From Clostridia bacterium (GTDB lineage: Bacteria > Bacillota > Clostridia > Christensenellales > Borkfalkiaceae): a stretch of DNA of 41,828 nucleotides. The position numbers and the translations under genes are program-made. The notes under the pieces were generated by a model that saw nothing but the letters and a program-made list of their open reading frames with translations, was not told the origin of the DNA and searched no databases. Location of the stretch: assembly GCA_017886575.1 (NCBI GenBank), contig JAGHJP010000016.1, positions 1-41,828 of the forward strand. Reading direction: 5' to 3'. Positions 8,579 through 17,283 of the stretch are shown piece after piece. Position 1 is the first letter of the stretch. Each line of letters begins with the position of its first letter.

Positions 8579-8665
8579 CTGCGACCGTCTTTTTTTATTC
8601 CGTTTTATTCCGTTTTCCTGCGGGAAAAAGAGCGGCAGATGAGCCGCGCACCCCTTTTCACTCCC

Positions 8666-9244
8666 TTATCGGCGGCGCTCGTCCTGCGTCCGTTCGCCCT
8701 CCTGCGCTTTCCCGATGACGAAATACGCAATGCCCGCGACGACGAACGCGACGATCGCCACGGCAAGGAATACGAGAAACAGGAGCAGCGCGAAAATTTC
8801 GGCAGTGTCGCTCCCGCCGCCCGTCCAAAGCACGAAAAACATGCCGACGGTGCCGAGAAAAAGAAGAAGCACGCCGAGAGAAATGCTCACCTTCTGCAAC
8901 GTCTTATACGAATGGAGCATGCCCGCATTTTTCGGGGAAACCGACGTCTGTCCTTTTTCCTCCGCCGTATTTTGTAAAACCTCTTTCGTTTCGGACATGG
9001 TATCGTCCCGATCCGCAAAAGCGGCATCGGATGCCGCGGCGGCGAGCCGTCCGCGCAACAGTTCGTCCACCGTGCATTCCAGAATATCGGCAAGCGCCAC
9101 GAGTTGCCCCGTTTCGGGGAAGCATTCGCCCGATTCCCATTTGGAAACCGCCTTGTTGGTAACGTCCAATCGGTCGGCAATGTTCTGCTGGGTCAATCCG
9201 AGCGCCTTGCGGCGGGTATAGAGAAATTCGGAAAATTTACTCAT
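8666..9244 (-). CDS. XRE-family regulator with two C-terminal membrane segments
   Basis: This 192-aa protein has an N-terminal helix-turn-helix of the XRE/Cro type (about 5-62). TQQNIADRLDVTNKAVSKWE is its recognition region, and the typical DEL ending follows. A polar linker (65-115) leads to two hydrophobic segments at about 119-140 and 148-177 and a basic tail. The design is a DNA-binding domain tethered to the membrane. Such proteins are common in Clostridia and their ligands are mostly unknown. It is a single-gene unit with its own weak promoter and a strong terminator. Neighbours do not reveal targets. Confidence 0.85.
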   Translation of the reverse strand: MSKFSEFLYTRRKALGLTQQNIADRLDVTNKAVSKWESGECFPETGQLVALADILECTVDELLRGRLAAAASDAAFADRDDTMSETKEVLQNTAEEKGQTSVSPKNAGMLHSYKTLQKVSISLGVLLLFLGTVGMFFVLWTGGGSDTAEIFALLLFLVFLAVAIVAFVVAGIAYFVIGKAQEGERTQDERRR

Positions 9245-9268
9245 TTTTCGTTACTCCGTTTTTCTTTT

Positions 9269-9296
9269 ATCATACCATAAAAACGCAGAAAGCCAA
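9269..9296 (-). promoter_or_regulatory. Possible promoter of the XRE regulator gene
   Basis: On the minus strand TTGGCT (9291-9296) and TATGAT (9269-9274) are spaced by 16 bases, 25 bases before the start codon, with CGGAG as ribosome site. The match is moderate. Confidence 0.45.
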
Positions 9297-9392
9297 AGTA
9301 CTTCCCCTAGAATTGTCAGGAAATTTTGTCTACTGCAGGTTCAATTTTCAAAAATAACGAAAAAATCACGGCAAAATAAGGCAGCGTCATGC

Positions 9393-11342
9393 TCACTCCG
9401 CGAGCATGCGGGCAAATTCCGCTTCGTCGATGATCTTTACGCCGAGCCGCTGCGCCTTCTGCAACTTGCTGCCCGCCGCTTCGCCCGCGACGACCAGCGT
9501 GGTGGCGTTCGTTACGGCGCTCTGACAGACCCCGCCGCGCTCTTCGATGAGTTTTTGCGCTTCGCTGCGCTTATACCCGACAAGCGACCCCGTGAGCACG
9601 ACTTTTTGCCCCGCAAACGCGCCGTCGCGGTCGATCTTTTCGGTGTAGGGGGACACGCCGCAGGCGAAGAGTTCCCCGATCTCGCGGACATTGTTTTCGT
9701 CGCGGAAAAAGTCCAAAATGCCGTTTGCCGTAATCTCGCCCACGTTCTCCATCTGCACCAGTTCTTCCGCCGTCGCCGCGCGCAGACGGTCCACCGAGCC
9801 GAAGCGGAGGGCGAGGTCGCGCGCCGCCACTTTGCCCACGCCGTCGATGCCGACGGCGAAGATAAAGCGGTCGAGCGGAATGTGTTTGCTCTTCCCGATG
9901 GAGCCCAGGAGATTGGATATCTTCTTCTCCTTGAAGCCTTCGAGATCGGCAAGATCTTCCGCTCTGAGGCGGTAGAGGTCGGCAAAGGAGCGCAGGTTTT
10001 TCTTTTCGTACAGGAGAGAGGCGGTCATTTCGGAAAAGCCCTCGATGTCCATGGCGTCCTTGCCCGCGAAGTGGACGAATTTGTTGATGACGCGGGGACG
10101 GCAGGCGGGATTCGTGCAGAAGAGATGCGCCCCCCGCTCCTCCACGGCGCTGCCGCAGGCGGGACAGACGGCGGGCTTTTCGACGGGACGACTGTCGGGG
10201 TAATGCCGCGTGGCGCCCAGAATTTCGGGAATGACTTCGTTGGAACGGCGGATGAGCACGCGGGAATCGATCTGCACGCCCTTGCGCAGGATGTCGCCGT
10301 AGTTGTTGAGCGTGGCGCGGCGCACGGTTACGCCCGCCAATTCAACGGGGTCTAAAACGGCGGCGGGCGTCAGTTTGCCCGTCCGTCCGACCTGCCAAAC
10401 GACGTCGCGCAAAACGGTGGTCGTCTCTTCGGCTTCAAATTTATACGCCATCGCCCAGCGGGGGAATTTATCGGTGTACCCCAACTCGGCGCGCGCGGCA
10501 ACGTCGTTGAGTTTGATGACCGCGCCGTCGGTCAGCACGTCGATGTTCCGCCGCTGCACTTCGATCTCGTCCACGGCGGCGAACACCTCCTCCGCGCTCT
10601 TGCAGAGGCGCAGATAGTCGAACACCTTGAAGCCCTCCTTGCGCAGAAATTCCATCTGCGCCGCCTGCGTGGGCAGGAAGCCCTCGGACATGTAGTTGAC
10701 GTCGTAAAAGAGGATCTCGGGCTTTCGCGCCGCCGTGACCTTGGGGTCGAGATTGCGGATGGCGCCCGCCGCGGCGTTGCGGGCGTTTTTGAGGGGCTCC
10801 GCCGCCGTCTTGTTGTATTTTTCGAGCGCCGAAAGGCGGATGATCGCCTCGCCGCGCACTTCCAGCGTGCCCTTGTACGATATTTCCATGGGAAAGGAAT
10901 GAATGGTGAGCGCCTGCGCGGTGACGTCCTCGCCCGTCACGCCGTTGCCGCGGGTGGCGGCGCGGACGAATTTGCCGCCCTCGTAGGTGAGGCAGCAGGT
11001 CAGCCCGTCGAACTTGTATTCCACGGTATATTCGGGATGGGCGCACACCTTGTTCACGCGGGCGAAAAAGGCGGAGAGTTCCTCCTTGGTGACCGCCTTG
11101 TCCAGGCTGTACAGCCGCGCGATGTGGTCGTGACGGGCGAACGCCTTGACCGGCTCGCCGCCGACGCGGCGGGTGGGGCTGTCGAAGAGCACCACGCCGC
11201 TCTCCCCTTCGAGTTTTTGCAGTTCGGCGTACAGTTTGTCGTACTCCGCGTCCGACACGGACGGGTCGTCCAGGACATAGTACTCATACGCCCAGCGGTT
11301 GAGCGTGGCGGTGATCTCTTTCTGTCTTTCGGTCGCTTCCAT
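9393..11342 (-). CDS. ligA: NAD-dependent DNA ligase
   Basis: This 649-aa enzyme seals nicks using NAD. The order is the Ia domain with YYxxD-type NAD contacts (about 20-36), the adenylation domain with the nucleophile lysine in YKFDGL (K110), the OB fold, the four-cysteine zinc finger CPACGS...CTNPAC, helix-hairpin-helix repeats, and a C-terminal BRCT domain (about 573-649). Length is normal. AAGGAG precedes the ATG, 12 bases after the pcrA stop, so the two form an operon as in Bacillus. Confidence 0.97.
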   Translation of the reverse strand: MEATERQKEITATLNRWAYEYYVLDDPSVSDAEYDKLYAELQKLEGESGVVLFDSPTRRVGGEPVKAFARHDHIARLYSLDKAVTKEELSAFFARVNKVCAHPEYTVEYKFDGLTCCLTYEGGKFVRAATRGNGVTGEDVTAQALTIHSFPMEISYKGTLEVRGEAIIRLSALEKYNKTAAEPLKNARNAAAGAIRNLDPKVTAARKPEILFYDVNYMSEGFLPTQAAQMEFLRKEGFKVFDYLRLCKSAEEVFAAVDEIEVQRRNIDVLTDGAVIKLNDVAARAELGYTDKFPRWAMAYKFEAEETTTVLRDVVWQVGRTGKLTPAAVLDPVELAGVTVRRATLNNYGDILRKGVQIDSRVLIRRSNEVIPEILGATRHYPDSRPVEKPAVCPACGSAVEERGAHLFCTNPACRPRVINKFVHFAGKDAMDIEGFSEMTASLLYEKKNLRSFADLYRLRAEDLADLEGFKEKKISNLLGSIGKSKHIPLDRFIFAVGIDGVGKVAARDLALRFGSVDRLRAATAEELVQMENVGEITANGILDFFRDENNVREIGELFACGVSPYTEKIDRDGAFAGQKVVLTGSLVGYKRSEAQKLIEERGGVCQSAVTNATTLVVAGEAAGSKLQKAQRLGVKIIDEAEFARMLAE

Positions 11343-11354
11343 GCCGTTTTCTCC

Positions 11355-13763
11355 TTATCCGATGACGGTGAGCGGCGCAAGCCGCGCGGAAAGTTCCTTG
11401 TTGCCCGCTTTTTCGAACGCCACGGTGATGATGACGTTGCCCGCGCTGCCGCGGGAATGGATGACGACGCCTTCGCCGAAGCGGGGATGGGATACCTTCG
11501 TCCCCACGGGATAGGCGTCCGATTTGTCGTCCCCCGCCGCCGGCGCGGCGGCGGTCAGTTTTTTGGCGAACGAATAGGCGCTGCCCGCGCTGTCCGTTCT
11601 CTTCGCATTCGCTCCGTTCGTGCCGCCCATGCCCGCGTTATTGCGGGAATAGGACGTGGTTTTGGAAGGGGCGCCGACGGTGCGGAATGCGCCATCCTCC
11701 GCCGCGGGGTCGTACCGCTTTGCGTACCCGCCGTAGCCGCCGTACCCGCCGCCCGGACGGCGGAACGAGCCGCCGCTGCCGTAATTTTCGTAACCGTCGC
11801 CGTAGCCGCCCCCGTAATAGTCCCCCTCGTACCGCTTATAGAGCGGACGTTCGTCGGAGAGGGAGAGCCGGTCTTTGAGTTCGTTCAGAAAACAGGAGCG
11901 GGTGGTGGGTTCGCGCATGCCGTACAGGTAGCGGCTCTTGGAGCGGGTGAAGTAGATCTTCTCCTCGGCGCGGGTGATGGCGACGTACATCAGCCGCCGT
12001 TCCTCCTCCATGTCCTTCTCGCTGTCCTGCGCTCTCGACACGGGCATGGTGCCCTCCTCCAGGCCGCAGATGAACACGCATTTGAATTCCAGCCCCTTGA
12101 CCGAGTGGATGGTGGCGAGGGTGACGAAATCGCCGTCGTCCGCCTCGTCGGTGTCCGAAGAGAGGGCGACCTGATTGAGGTAGTCCTCGAGCGTGGCGTC
12201 CGGATCGAGGCGCACGAATTCGTCGGCGGCGTTCAGGAATTCCTCGATGTTCGCACGCTTGGTGATGCTCTCGTCCGAATCGTCGGCATACGCCTCGCGC
12301 ATGCGGGTCTTGTCGACGACGTACCGCGCCAGGTCGACGACGGAGAGCGCCTGCCCTTGAATGACCAAGTCTTTGAGGAGCGCGGCGAAGGCTTTGAGTT
12401 TGGCCTTCGCACCGCCGTTGAGGGGAAGGTCGTCCGCGTCCAAAAGAGCATCGTAGACGGTGAGATCGGTCTGCGCCGCGTACTCTTCCAGCGTCTGCAC
12501 GGTCCTGTCGCCGATGCCCCGTTTGGGGAAATTGACGACGCGCAGGACGGCCTCGCTGTCGAAGGGGTTATTGACGATGCGCAGGTACGCGAGAATGTCC
12601 TTGATCTCCTTGCGCTCGAAGAAACGGAAGCCGCCGAACACCTTGAAGTTGATGCCGTATTTGGCAAATTCCTGTTCGTACGAACGGGTGAGGGCGTTGA
12701 TGCGCATGAGTACGGCGAAGTCGGAATATTTTGCGCCGTGGCGCACGAAACTCGCAATGGTGCGCGCGGTGAACGCCGCCTCCTCCGTTTCGTCCGCCGC
12801 CTCGAAGGCGACCGCGCGGCTGCCCTCGGCGTTCTCCGTCCAGAGGGTCTTGTCCTTGCGGCCCTTGTTGTGGTGGATGACGGCGTTGGCGAGGGAGAGG
12901 ATGGTCTTGGTCGAACGGTAGTTCTGTTCGAGCTTGTACACCTTGGCATCGGGAAAATTGCGCTCGAAGTGCAGTATGTTGCCGATGTCCGCCCCCCGCC
13001 AGCCATAGATGGACTGGTCGTCGTCGCCGACGACGAAGAGATTTTTATGTACGCTTGCGAGCATGCGGACGATCTCGAACTGTACGGCGTTCGTGTCCTG
13101 GAACTCGTCCACGAGGATATAGTGAAATTTGCCCGCATAATAAGCGAGCACGTCCTCGTTCTCCCGCAGCAGCCGCGCCGTGAGCATCAGGAGGTCGTCG
13201 AAGTCCATGGCGTTGTTCTCGCGAAGGTGCGCCTGGTAACGGGCATAGACCCTGGAGACCGCCTCGATGTCCTTGTTCCCCTCCCCCTTCAGCCGAAGGG
13301 TATACGCCTCGGGATCGAGCGCGAGCGTCTTGGCGTTGGCGATGTGCCACTTGACGTTTTTCAGCAGCTTTTCGTCGTCGTAATCGCATTCGCGGAAGGA
13401 CTTTTTGACGACGTTGGCGCGCTCGGACTCGCCGTAGATGGAGAATTTATCGTTGAACCCCAGCCGGTCGGCGTTCTTGCGCAGGATGCGGGTGCACATG
13501 GCGTGGATGGTGCTGACCCACATGCCTGCGGCGTCCGTCATTCTGCCGATGCGCTCGCGCATCTCGTTCGCCGCCTTGTTGGTGAAGGTGATGGCGAGAA
13601 TGTTATAGGGCGGCACGCCCTTTTCGTCGATGAGATAGGCGATGCGGGAGGTGAGCACGCGGGTCTTGCCGCTGCCCGCGCCCGCCAGGACGAGCACCGC
13701 GCCCTCGGTATCGCGCACGGGCTTGATCTGTTCGGGGTTGAGTTTTTCCAGTAAATCGTTCAT
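11355..13763 (-). CDS. pcrA: ATP-dependent DNA helicase PcrA/UvrD
   Basis: This 802-aa superfamily 1A helicase acts in repair and in clearing replication conflicts. Motifs: Walker A AGAGSGKTR near residue 27, VDEFQDTN (Walker B region), GDDDQSIYGWRGA, and late motifs IHSVKGLEF and YVAITRAEE. A Tudor-like end starting PVGTKVSHPRFGEG (about 752-802) is the RNA polymerase-binding fold of PcrA. Residues 645-684 between helicase core and tail are strongly Gly/Tyr-rich, unlike a normal PcrA linker. The ATG at 13763 has no ribosome site, but a promoter ends six bases before it, so the mRNA seems leaderless. ligA follows. Confidence 0.96.
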   Translation of the reverse strand: MNDLLEKLNPEQIKPVRDTEGAVLVLAGAGSGKTRVLTSRIAYLIDEKGVPPYNILAITFTNKAANEMRERIGRMTDAAGMWVSTIHAMCTRILRKNADRLGFNDKFSIYGESERANVVKKSFRECDYDDEKLLKNVKWHIANAKTLALDPEAYTLRLKGEGNKDIEAVSRVYARYQAHLRENNAMDFDDLLMLTARLLRENEDVLAYYAGKFHYILVDEFQDTNAVQFEIVRMLASVHKNLFVVGDDDQSIYGWRGADIGNILHFERNFPDAKVYKLEQNYRSTKTILSLANAVIHHNKGRKDKTLWTENAEGSRAVAFEAADETEEAAFTARTIASFVRHGAKYSDFAVLMRINALTRSYEQEFAKYGINFKVFGGFRFFERKEIKDILAYLRIVNNPFDSEAVLRVVNFPKRGIGDRTVQTLEEYAAQTDLTVYDALLDADDLPLNGGAKAKLKAFAALLKDLVIQGQALSVVDLARYVVDKTRMREAYADDSDESITKRANIEEFLNAADEFVRLDPDATLEDYLNQVALSSDTDEADDGDFVTLATIHSVKGLEFKCVFICGLEEGTMPVSRAQDSEKDMEEERRLMYVAITRAEEKIYFTRSKSRYLYGMREPTTRSCFLNELKDRLSLSDERPLYKRYEGDYYGGGYGDGYENYGSGGSFRRPGGGYGGYGGYAKRYDPAAEDGAFRTVGAPSKTTSYSRNNAGMGGTNGANAKRTDSAGSAYSFAKKLTAAAPAAGDDKSDAYPVGTKVSHPRFGEGVVIHSRGSAGNVIITVAFEKAGNKELSARLAPLTVIG

Positions 13764-13769
13764 AGGTAT

Positions 13770-13798
13770 ATTGTAGCACGTCCGCGGTTATTTTTCAA
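13770..13798 (-). promoter_or_regulatory. Promoter of pcrA-ligA, predicted to give a leaderless mRNA
   Basis: On the minus strand TTGAAA (13793-13798), 17 bases, then TACAAT (13770-13775) with a TGC extension in front. The hexamer is six bases from the pcrA ATG, so position +1 falls on the A of the start codon. The -35 region overlaps the last codons of the upstream gene. Confidence 0.75.
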
Positions 13799-14186
13799 CC
13801 GTTTTGAGCGACGCGAATTCGCTTTCGCGGCGAAATCTCTCCAGGGCGCGCAGGTACCGCTCGGAGAGGGAGAGGTTGTAGCGCTGCTTTTCTTCGTAGG
13901 AGAGCGTTTCGTAATATTCCCGGTCGGTCAGGCGTCCGATGGCGTCGGACACCTCGCCCTCGGTGGTGAGGAGCTCTTTGACCCGCAGATAGAACTCGTC
14001 CTCCTTTTCCCCGCCCAGCGCGGCGGCGAGTTTATCGGCGAAAAACCGCTCGACGCGGGTCTCGCTGATGCCCTGTTCGCGCGCCGAAGAGAGGTTGCGG
14101 TCCAGGTCCTCCCTGCACGCCGACCAGAACCCGCTCTTGAGCCGTCCCTTTGCCTCCCGCGCCAATTCCTTCAACGTCTTTGCCAT
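13788..14186 (-). CDS. Uncharacterised 132-aa charged helical protein
   Basis: I do not recognise a family. The protein begins MAKTLKELAREAKGRL after AGGAGG at good spacing, which sets the start at 14186 rather than an upstream in-frame codon. It is rich in Lys, Arg and Glu, has no cysteine pairs, signal peptide or membrane segment, and looks mainly helical. A central segment around residue 80 is a DAIGRL..REYYETL pattern. It lies between rpsU, which has its own terminator, and pcrA, whose promoter overlaps its 3' end. A cytosolic nucleic-acid-associated or regulatory role is possible but not shown. Confidence 0.75.
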   Translation of the reverse strand: MAKTLKELAREAKGRLKSGFWSACREDLDRNLSSAREQGISETRVERFFADKLAAALGGEKEDEFYLRVKELLTTEGEVSDAIGRLTDREYYETLSYEEKQRYNLSLSERYLRALERFRRESEFASLKTVEK

Positions 14187-14275
14187 AGCAATGTCCTCCT
14201 GACTGCAAAAATTATGTGCCGCGCCGCAAGACCTGCCCGCGCGGCGGAAAACGCCGGAATGCGCCAATTTCCGCA

Positions 14276-14312
14276 AACAAAAAAGTCCGCCCCCCTGCGG
14301 TAACAGACTTTT
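14276..14312 (-). terminator. Intrinsic terminator after rpsU
   Basis: On the minus strand a 9-bp stem (AAAAGTCTG with CGGACTTTT, one G-T pair), a G-rich loop and then a run of T residues follow the rpsU stop by about ten bases. Confidence 0.8.
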
Positions 14313-14320
14313 GTGCTTCC

Positions 14321-14497
14321 TTAGTTCCTGCTGCGTTTGCGCGCCGCTTCGGATTTCTTTCTCTTGCGAACGGAAGGCTTTTCGTAAAATTCCTTCTTCC
14401 GAAGATCACCGATGATGCCGTCGCGGGAACATTTTCTCTTGAAACGGCGCAATGCGCTCTCCACACTCTCGTGTTCGCCGACAATGATCGTGGACAT
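14321..14497 (-). CDS. rpsU: 30S ribosomal protein S21
   Basis: This 58-aa basic protein, read directly from the minus strand, begins [20 protein letters not shown] and continues through [21 protein letters not shown] to a Lys/Arg-rich tail. That is the full S21 family pattern and length. It sits on the 30S platform near the anti-Shine-Dalgarno of 16S rRNA. AAGGAGGG lies 9-14 bases before the ATG. It has a perfect consensus promoter and its own terminator, so it is an independent, highly expressed single-gene unit. Confidence 0.96.
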   Translation of the reverse strand: MSTIIVGEHESVESALRRFKRKCSRDGIIGDLRKKEFYEKPSVRKRKKSEAARKRSRN

Positions 14498-14543
14498 TTT
14501 TCCTCTACCCTCCTTCGCCGATGCACTTATTTTTCACCAGATT

Positions 14544-14572
14544 ATTATACCAATTCGGTAAAACGCTGTCAA
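14544..14572 (-). promoter_or_regulatory. Consensus promoter of rpsU
   Basis: On the minus strand TTGACA (14567-14572), 17 bases, TATAAT (14544-14549). Both hexamers match the sigma-A consensus exactly, as expected for a ribosomal protein gene. The leader is about 40 bases. Confidence 0.92.
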
Positions 14573-14599
14573 GCTATATTTTGCCCTTTGCGGCAATTT

Positions 14600-15394
14600 T
14601 TATCTCGTAATTTTATAAATTTTTTCCTGCAGCCAGAGCCACGACTCTTTCAGCGCGGTCAGATCCTCATAATCCTTGGCGTAGTTTTCGATGAGCACGG
14701 CGCCGTCGAAGCCGTTGCCTACAAGACAGCGGAGCATCTCTTCCGCATCGAACACGCCTTCCCCCGGCAGACAGGTGCCGCCATTTCCGTCCGTGTCCGA
14801 AAAGTGAACGTAGGCGAGCGCGGGCCCCATGTCCGCGATGTACGCCTTATAGTCGTACCCCGAGACGCGCGCCTGCTTGACATCGAGCACTCCTTTGAGA
14901 CCGGAGCATTCCCTTTGGAGTTCGCGGAACACCCCGGGGCGATTGTAGGTCGCCCACTCGACGTTTTCGAACGCCAGGGTCACGCCGTATTTTTTGCAGA
15001 ATTCGCATATCTCCCGCGTTTTGGGGGAGAGGAAGGAAAAATTGTCGTAGTTGCCCGTGCGTTTGATGCGGGCAACGCCGTGAAAGGTGTAGTATTTTGC
15101 GCCGATCGCCCGCGCCGCCTCCAGGACGCCGCGCAGCACCGAAAAGGCGTCCTCGCGCACGCGGTCGTACGCCGCGTAGAGCTGCGGTTCGTACTGCTCG
15201 GTGAGCGTATGCACGGAATTGACGGGGAGCGCGCCCTTGCGAGCGGCAAGCAGTTGCCCGAAGGCGGGCGTGTATTCGCCGAAGGTGCTCAAAAAGACCT
15301 CGGCGGACGGCACGCCCCATTCGTTTAAGAGCGCGACGGCGTCTTCGTTGCTCTTTTTCAAAAATAAACTTGCCGTGGAAATGCCGGCTTTCAA
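14600..15394 (-). CDS. Sugar phosphate isomerase/epimerase-like TIM-barrel protein
   Basis: This 264-aa protein has the fold pattern of the xylose isomerase-like/AP endonuclease 2 superfamily. Metal-site-type residues appear in order: YYTFHG (about 102), LAFENVEWAT (Glu near 145), GVLDVKQARVSG (Asp near 170), YVHFSDTDGNG (His/Asp near 197), and VLIENYAKDYED (Glu near 241). The substrate cannot be told from sequence; sugar or inositol catabolism is usual. The start is a TTG at 15394, supported by AGGAGGA at 9 bases. It lies downstream of the phosphoglucomutase gene, separated by a palindrome. Confidence 0.82.
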   Translation of the reverse strand: MKAGISTASLFLKKSNEDAVALLNEWGVPSAEVFLSTFGEYTPAFGQLLAARKGALPVNSVHTLTEQYEPQLYAAYDRVREDAFSVLRGVLEAARAIGAKYYTFHGVARIKRTGNYDNFSFLSPKTREICEFCKKYGVTLAFENVEWATYNRPGVFRELQRECSGLKGVLDVKQARVSGYDYKAYIADMGPALAYVHFSDTDGNGGTCLPGEGVFDAEEMLRCLVGNGFDGAVLIENYAKDYEDLTALKESWLWLQEKIYKITR

Positions 15395-15468
15395 GGCTGT
15401 TTCCTCCTATGTCTTTGTACGCTTTCTCCCTTCTTTCCCCCTATCCATGCCCGCGTTGAGCAACAGAA

Positions 15469-15490
15469 AGGGCCCGCCGCGGCGGGCCCT
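15469..15490 (-). terminator. 22-bp GC palindrome after the phosphoglucomutase gene
   Basis: AGGGCCCGCCG and its exact complement form an 11-bp stem with no unpaired centre. On the minus strand it is followed by TTTCTGTT, a weak T-tract; on the plus strand six T residues follow a few bases later. It probably separates pgcA from the TIM-barrel gene, incompletely. Confidence 0.6.
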
Positions 15491-15506
15491 GACGGTTTTT
15501 TGCGGA

Positions 15507-17225
15507 TCAGTGTTCTCCCGCGAGCAGGTTGGCGACCGCCGCTTTGAGCTCGATGAGCTTGCATTCCGCTTCGCATTCGTCGCCCGCGCGGACGGAATAG
15601 TAGACCTTGAGTTTGGGCTCGGTGCCCGAGGGACGGATGCAGACGAAGGAACCGCCCTGCAATTCGTAATACACGCAGTTGCACTTGGGGATGCCGAGGG
15701 GCTCCTTTTTGCCCGTCGCCGTTTCGGTGCGCACGTCCGCGCTGTAGTCGCGCGTCGCCACGACGGGGAAGTCGGCAAGTTCGCGCACGGTGATCTTTTT
15801 CAGCCCGTCCACGACGGCGTTCATCTCCTTCATGGCGTTCAGCCCGGAATATTGCGTGGACACGTTGACGTCCAGCACATAGCCGTACATCTTGTAGAGT
15901 TCTTGCAATCTCTGCCAGACCGTCTTGCCGATATAGGTGTAATAGCAGACCATTTCCGCGCAGAGCATGGAGGCGACGACGGCGTCTTTATCGCGGGCAT
16001 GGGTGCCGCGGAGATACCCGCAGGACTCTTCGAAGCCGAACACGAAGGAGTGGCTGCCGTCCTGCTCCCATTGCTTGATCTTCTCGCCGATGAACTTGAA
16101 TCCGACGGGCGTTTCGAAGAGGGCGACCCCCGCCTTGTCGCAGATGGGCTTTGCCATGCCCGTGGAGACAAAGGACTTGACCACGGCGGCGTTCGCGGGC
16201 AGGGCGTTCTCTTCCTGCAGGCGGGTGAGGATATAGTCGAGGAGCAGGATGCCGACCTGGTTGCCGGTGAGCGCGACGAACTCGCCCTTGCCGTTCTTGA
16301 CGGCGACGCCCAGACGGTCGGAGTCGGGATCGGTGCCGAACACGACGTCCGCACGGATCTCATTCGCAAGATCGATTCCCATGGAGAGCGTTTCCTTGAA
16401 TTCGGGGTTGGGCACCTTGACCGTGGAGAACTCGGTGTCCGGTTCCGCCTGTTCCTTGACGACCGTCACGTTGATGCCCAGTTTTTTCAGGATGGTCGTG
16501 ACGGGGACGTAGCCCGAGCCGTGCACGGGGGTGTAGACGAGTTTCAGGTTCTTGCCGCACTTTTTGACCGCCGCGGGCGACAGGGAGAGCTTGGAGATCT
16601 CCTCGATATAGGTCGTATCCACGTCCGCGGGGACGGGCAGGATGAGCGGGCTGTTTTCCTCCCCCGTCACGGAGAGATAATCGGTGATCTTTTCGATGTA
16701 GCCCACGACTTCGGCGGTGTCCTCGGGAGACATCTGCGCGCCGTCCTCGCCGTACACCTTGTAGCCGTTGTATTCTTTGGGGTTGTGCGAAGCCGTGATC
16801 ATGATGCCCGCCACGGTGTGCAGGTAGCGCACGGCGTAGGAGAGCATGGGCACGGGGTGCACCTTGTCGAAGAGGTATGCCTTGATGCCGTTCTTCGCCA
16901 GCACGCTTGCCGCCGCCTTGGCAAATTCCGCGGATTTCCTTCTCGTATCGTACGAGATGACCACGCCGCGCCCGCACGCCTCTTTGCCGAGGGACTTGAT
17001 AAACTCCGAAAGCCCCTGCGTGGCGCGCATGACCGTATAGATATTCATCATATTCATGCCGTAGCCGATGATGCCGCGCATGCCTGCCGTGCCGAATTCC
17101 AGCTCGCCGCCGAAGCGATATTCGATCGCCTTGACGTCGTCCTCCACCGCTTTCAGTTCGGCGACCCCCTCCTGGCAGAGCCGCTTGTCGTTCAGCCACA
17201 GTTCAAAGTTCTTTCTGTAATTCAT
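15507..17225 (-). CDS. pgcA: Phosphoglucomutase/phosphomannomutase
   Basis: This 572-aa alpha-D-phosphohexomutase interconverts hexose 1- and 6-phosphates, feeding glycogen and cell-envelope sugar nucleotides. The phosphoserine loop TASHNP holds S146. The metal loop DPDSDR is at 299-304, the sugar loop GFEESCGYL lies near 405, and the phosphate loop RPSGTEPKLKVY lies near the C-terminus. Length matches the PgcA type of Bacillus. AAGGAG precedes the ATG. A weak promoter (ATGACG, 17 bases, TATAAA) is visible in the 58-base gap upstream and the end of the preceding gene. Confidence 0.95.
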   Translation of the reverse strand: MNYRKNFELWLNDKRLCQEGVAELKAVEDDVKAIEYRFGGELEFGTAGMRGIIGYGMNMMNIYTVMRATQGLSEFIKSLGKEACGRGVVISYDTRRKSAEFAKAAASVLAKNGIKAYLFDKVHPVPMLSYAVRYLHTVAGIMITASHNPKEYNGYKVYGEDGAQMSPEDTAEVVGYIEKITDYLSVTGEENSPLILPVPADVDTTYIEEISKLSLSPAAVKKCGKNLKLVYTPVHGSGYVPVTTILKKLGINVTVVKEQAEPDTEFSTVKVPNPEFKETLSMGIDLANEIRADVVFGTDPDSDRLGVAVKNGKGEFVALTGNQVGILLLDYILTRLQEENALPANAAVVKSFVSTGMAKPICDKAGVALFETPVGFKFIGEKIKQWEQDGSHSFVFGFEESCGYLRGTHARDKDAVVASMLCAEMVCYYTYIGKTVWQRLQELYKMYGYVLDVNVSTQYSGLNAMKEMNAVVDGLKKITVRELADFPVVATRDYSADVRTETATGKKEPLGIPKCNCVYYELQGGSFVCIRPSGTEPKLKVYYSVRAGDECEAECKLIELKAAVANLLAGEH

Positions 17226-17283
17226 TTTTCCGCTCCTTATTCGCTTTTATTTTTGGATTTTTATATGACAAAAGGAACGGGCG

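Noticed and set aside
9388..9408. CATGCTC/GAGCATG hairpin as ligA terminator
   Set aside because: The 7-bp stem overlaps the last codons of ligA and has no T-run after it.
10899..13754. A 951-codon plus-strand open frame antisense to pcrA and ligA
   Set aside because: It is a frame shadow of GC-rich coding sequence on the other strand. It lacks domains, is rich in His, Val and Arg as shadows are, and overlaps two certain genes.
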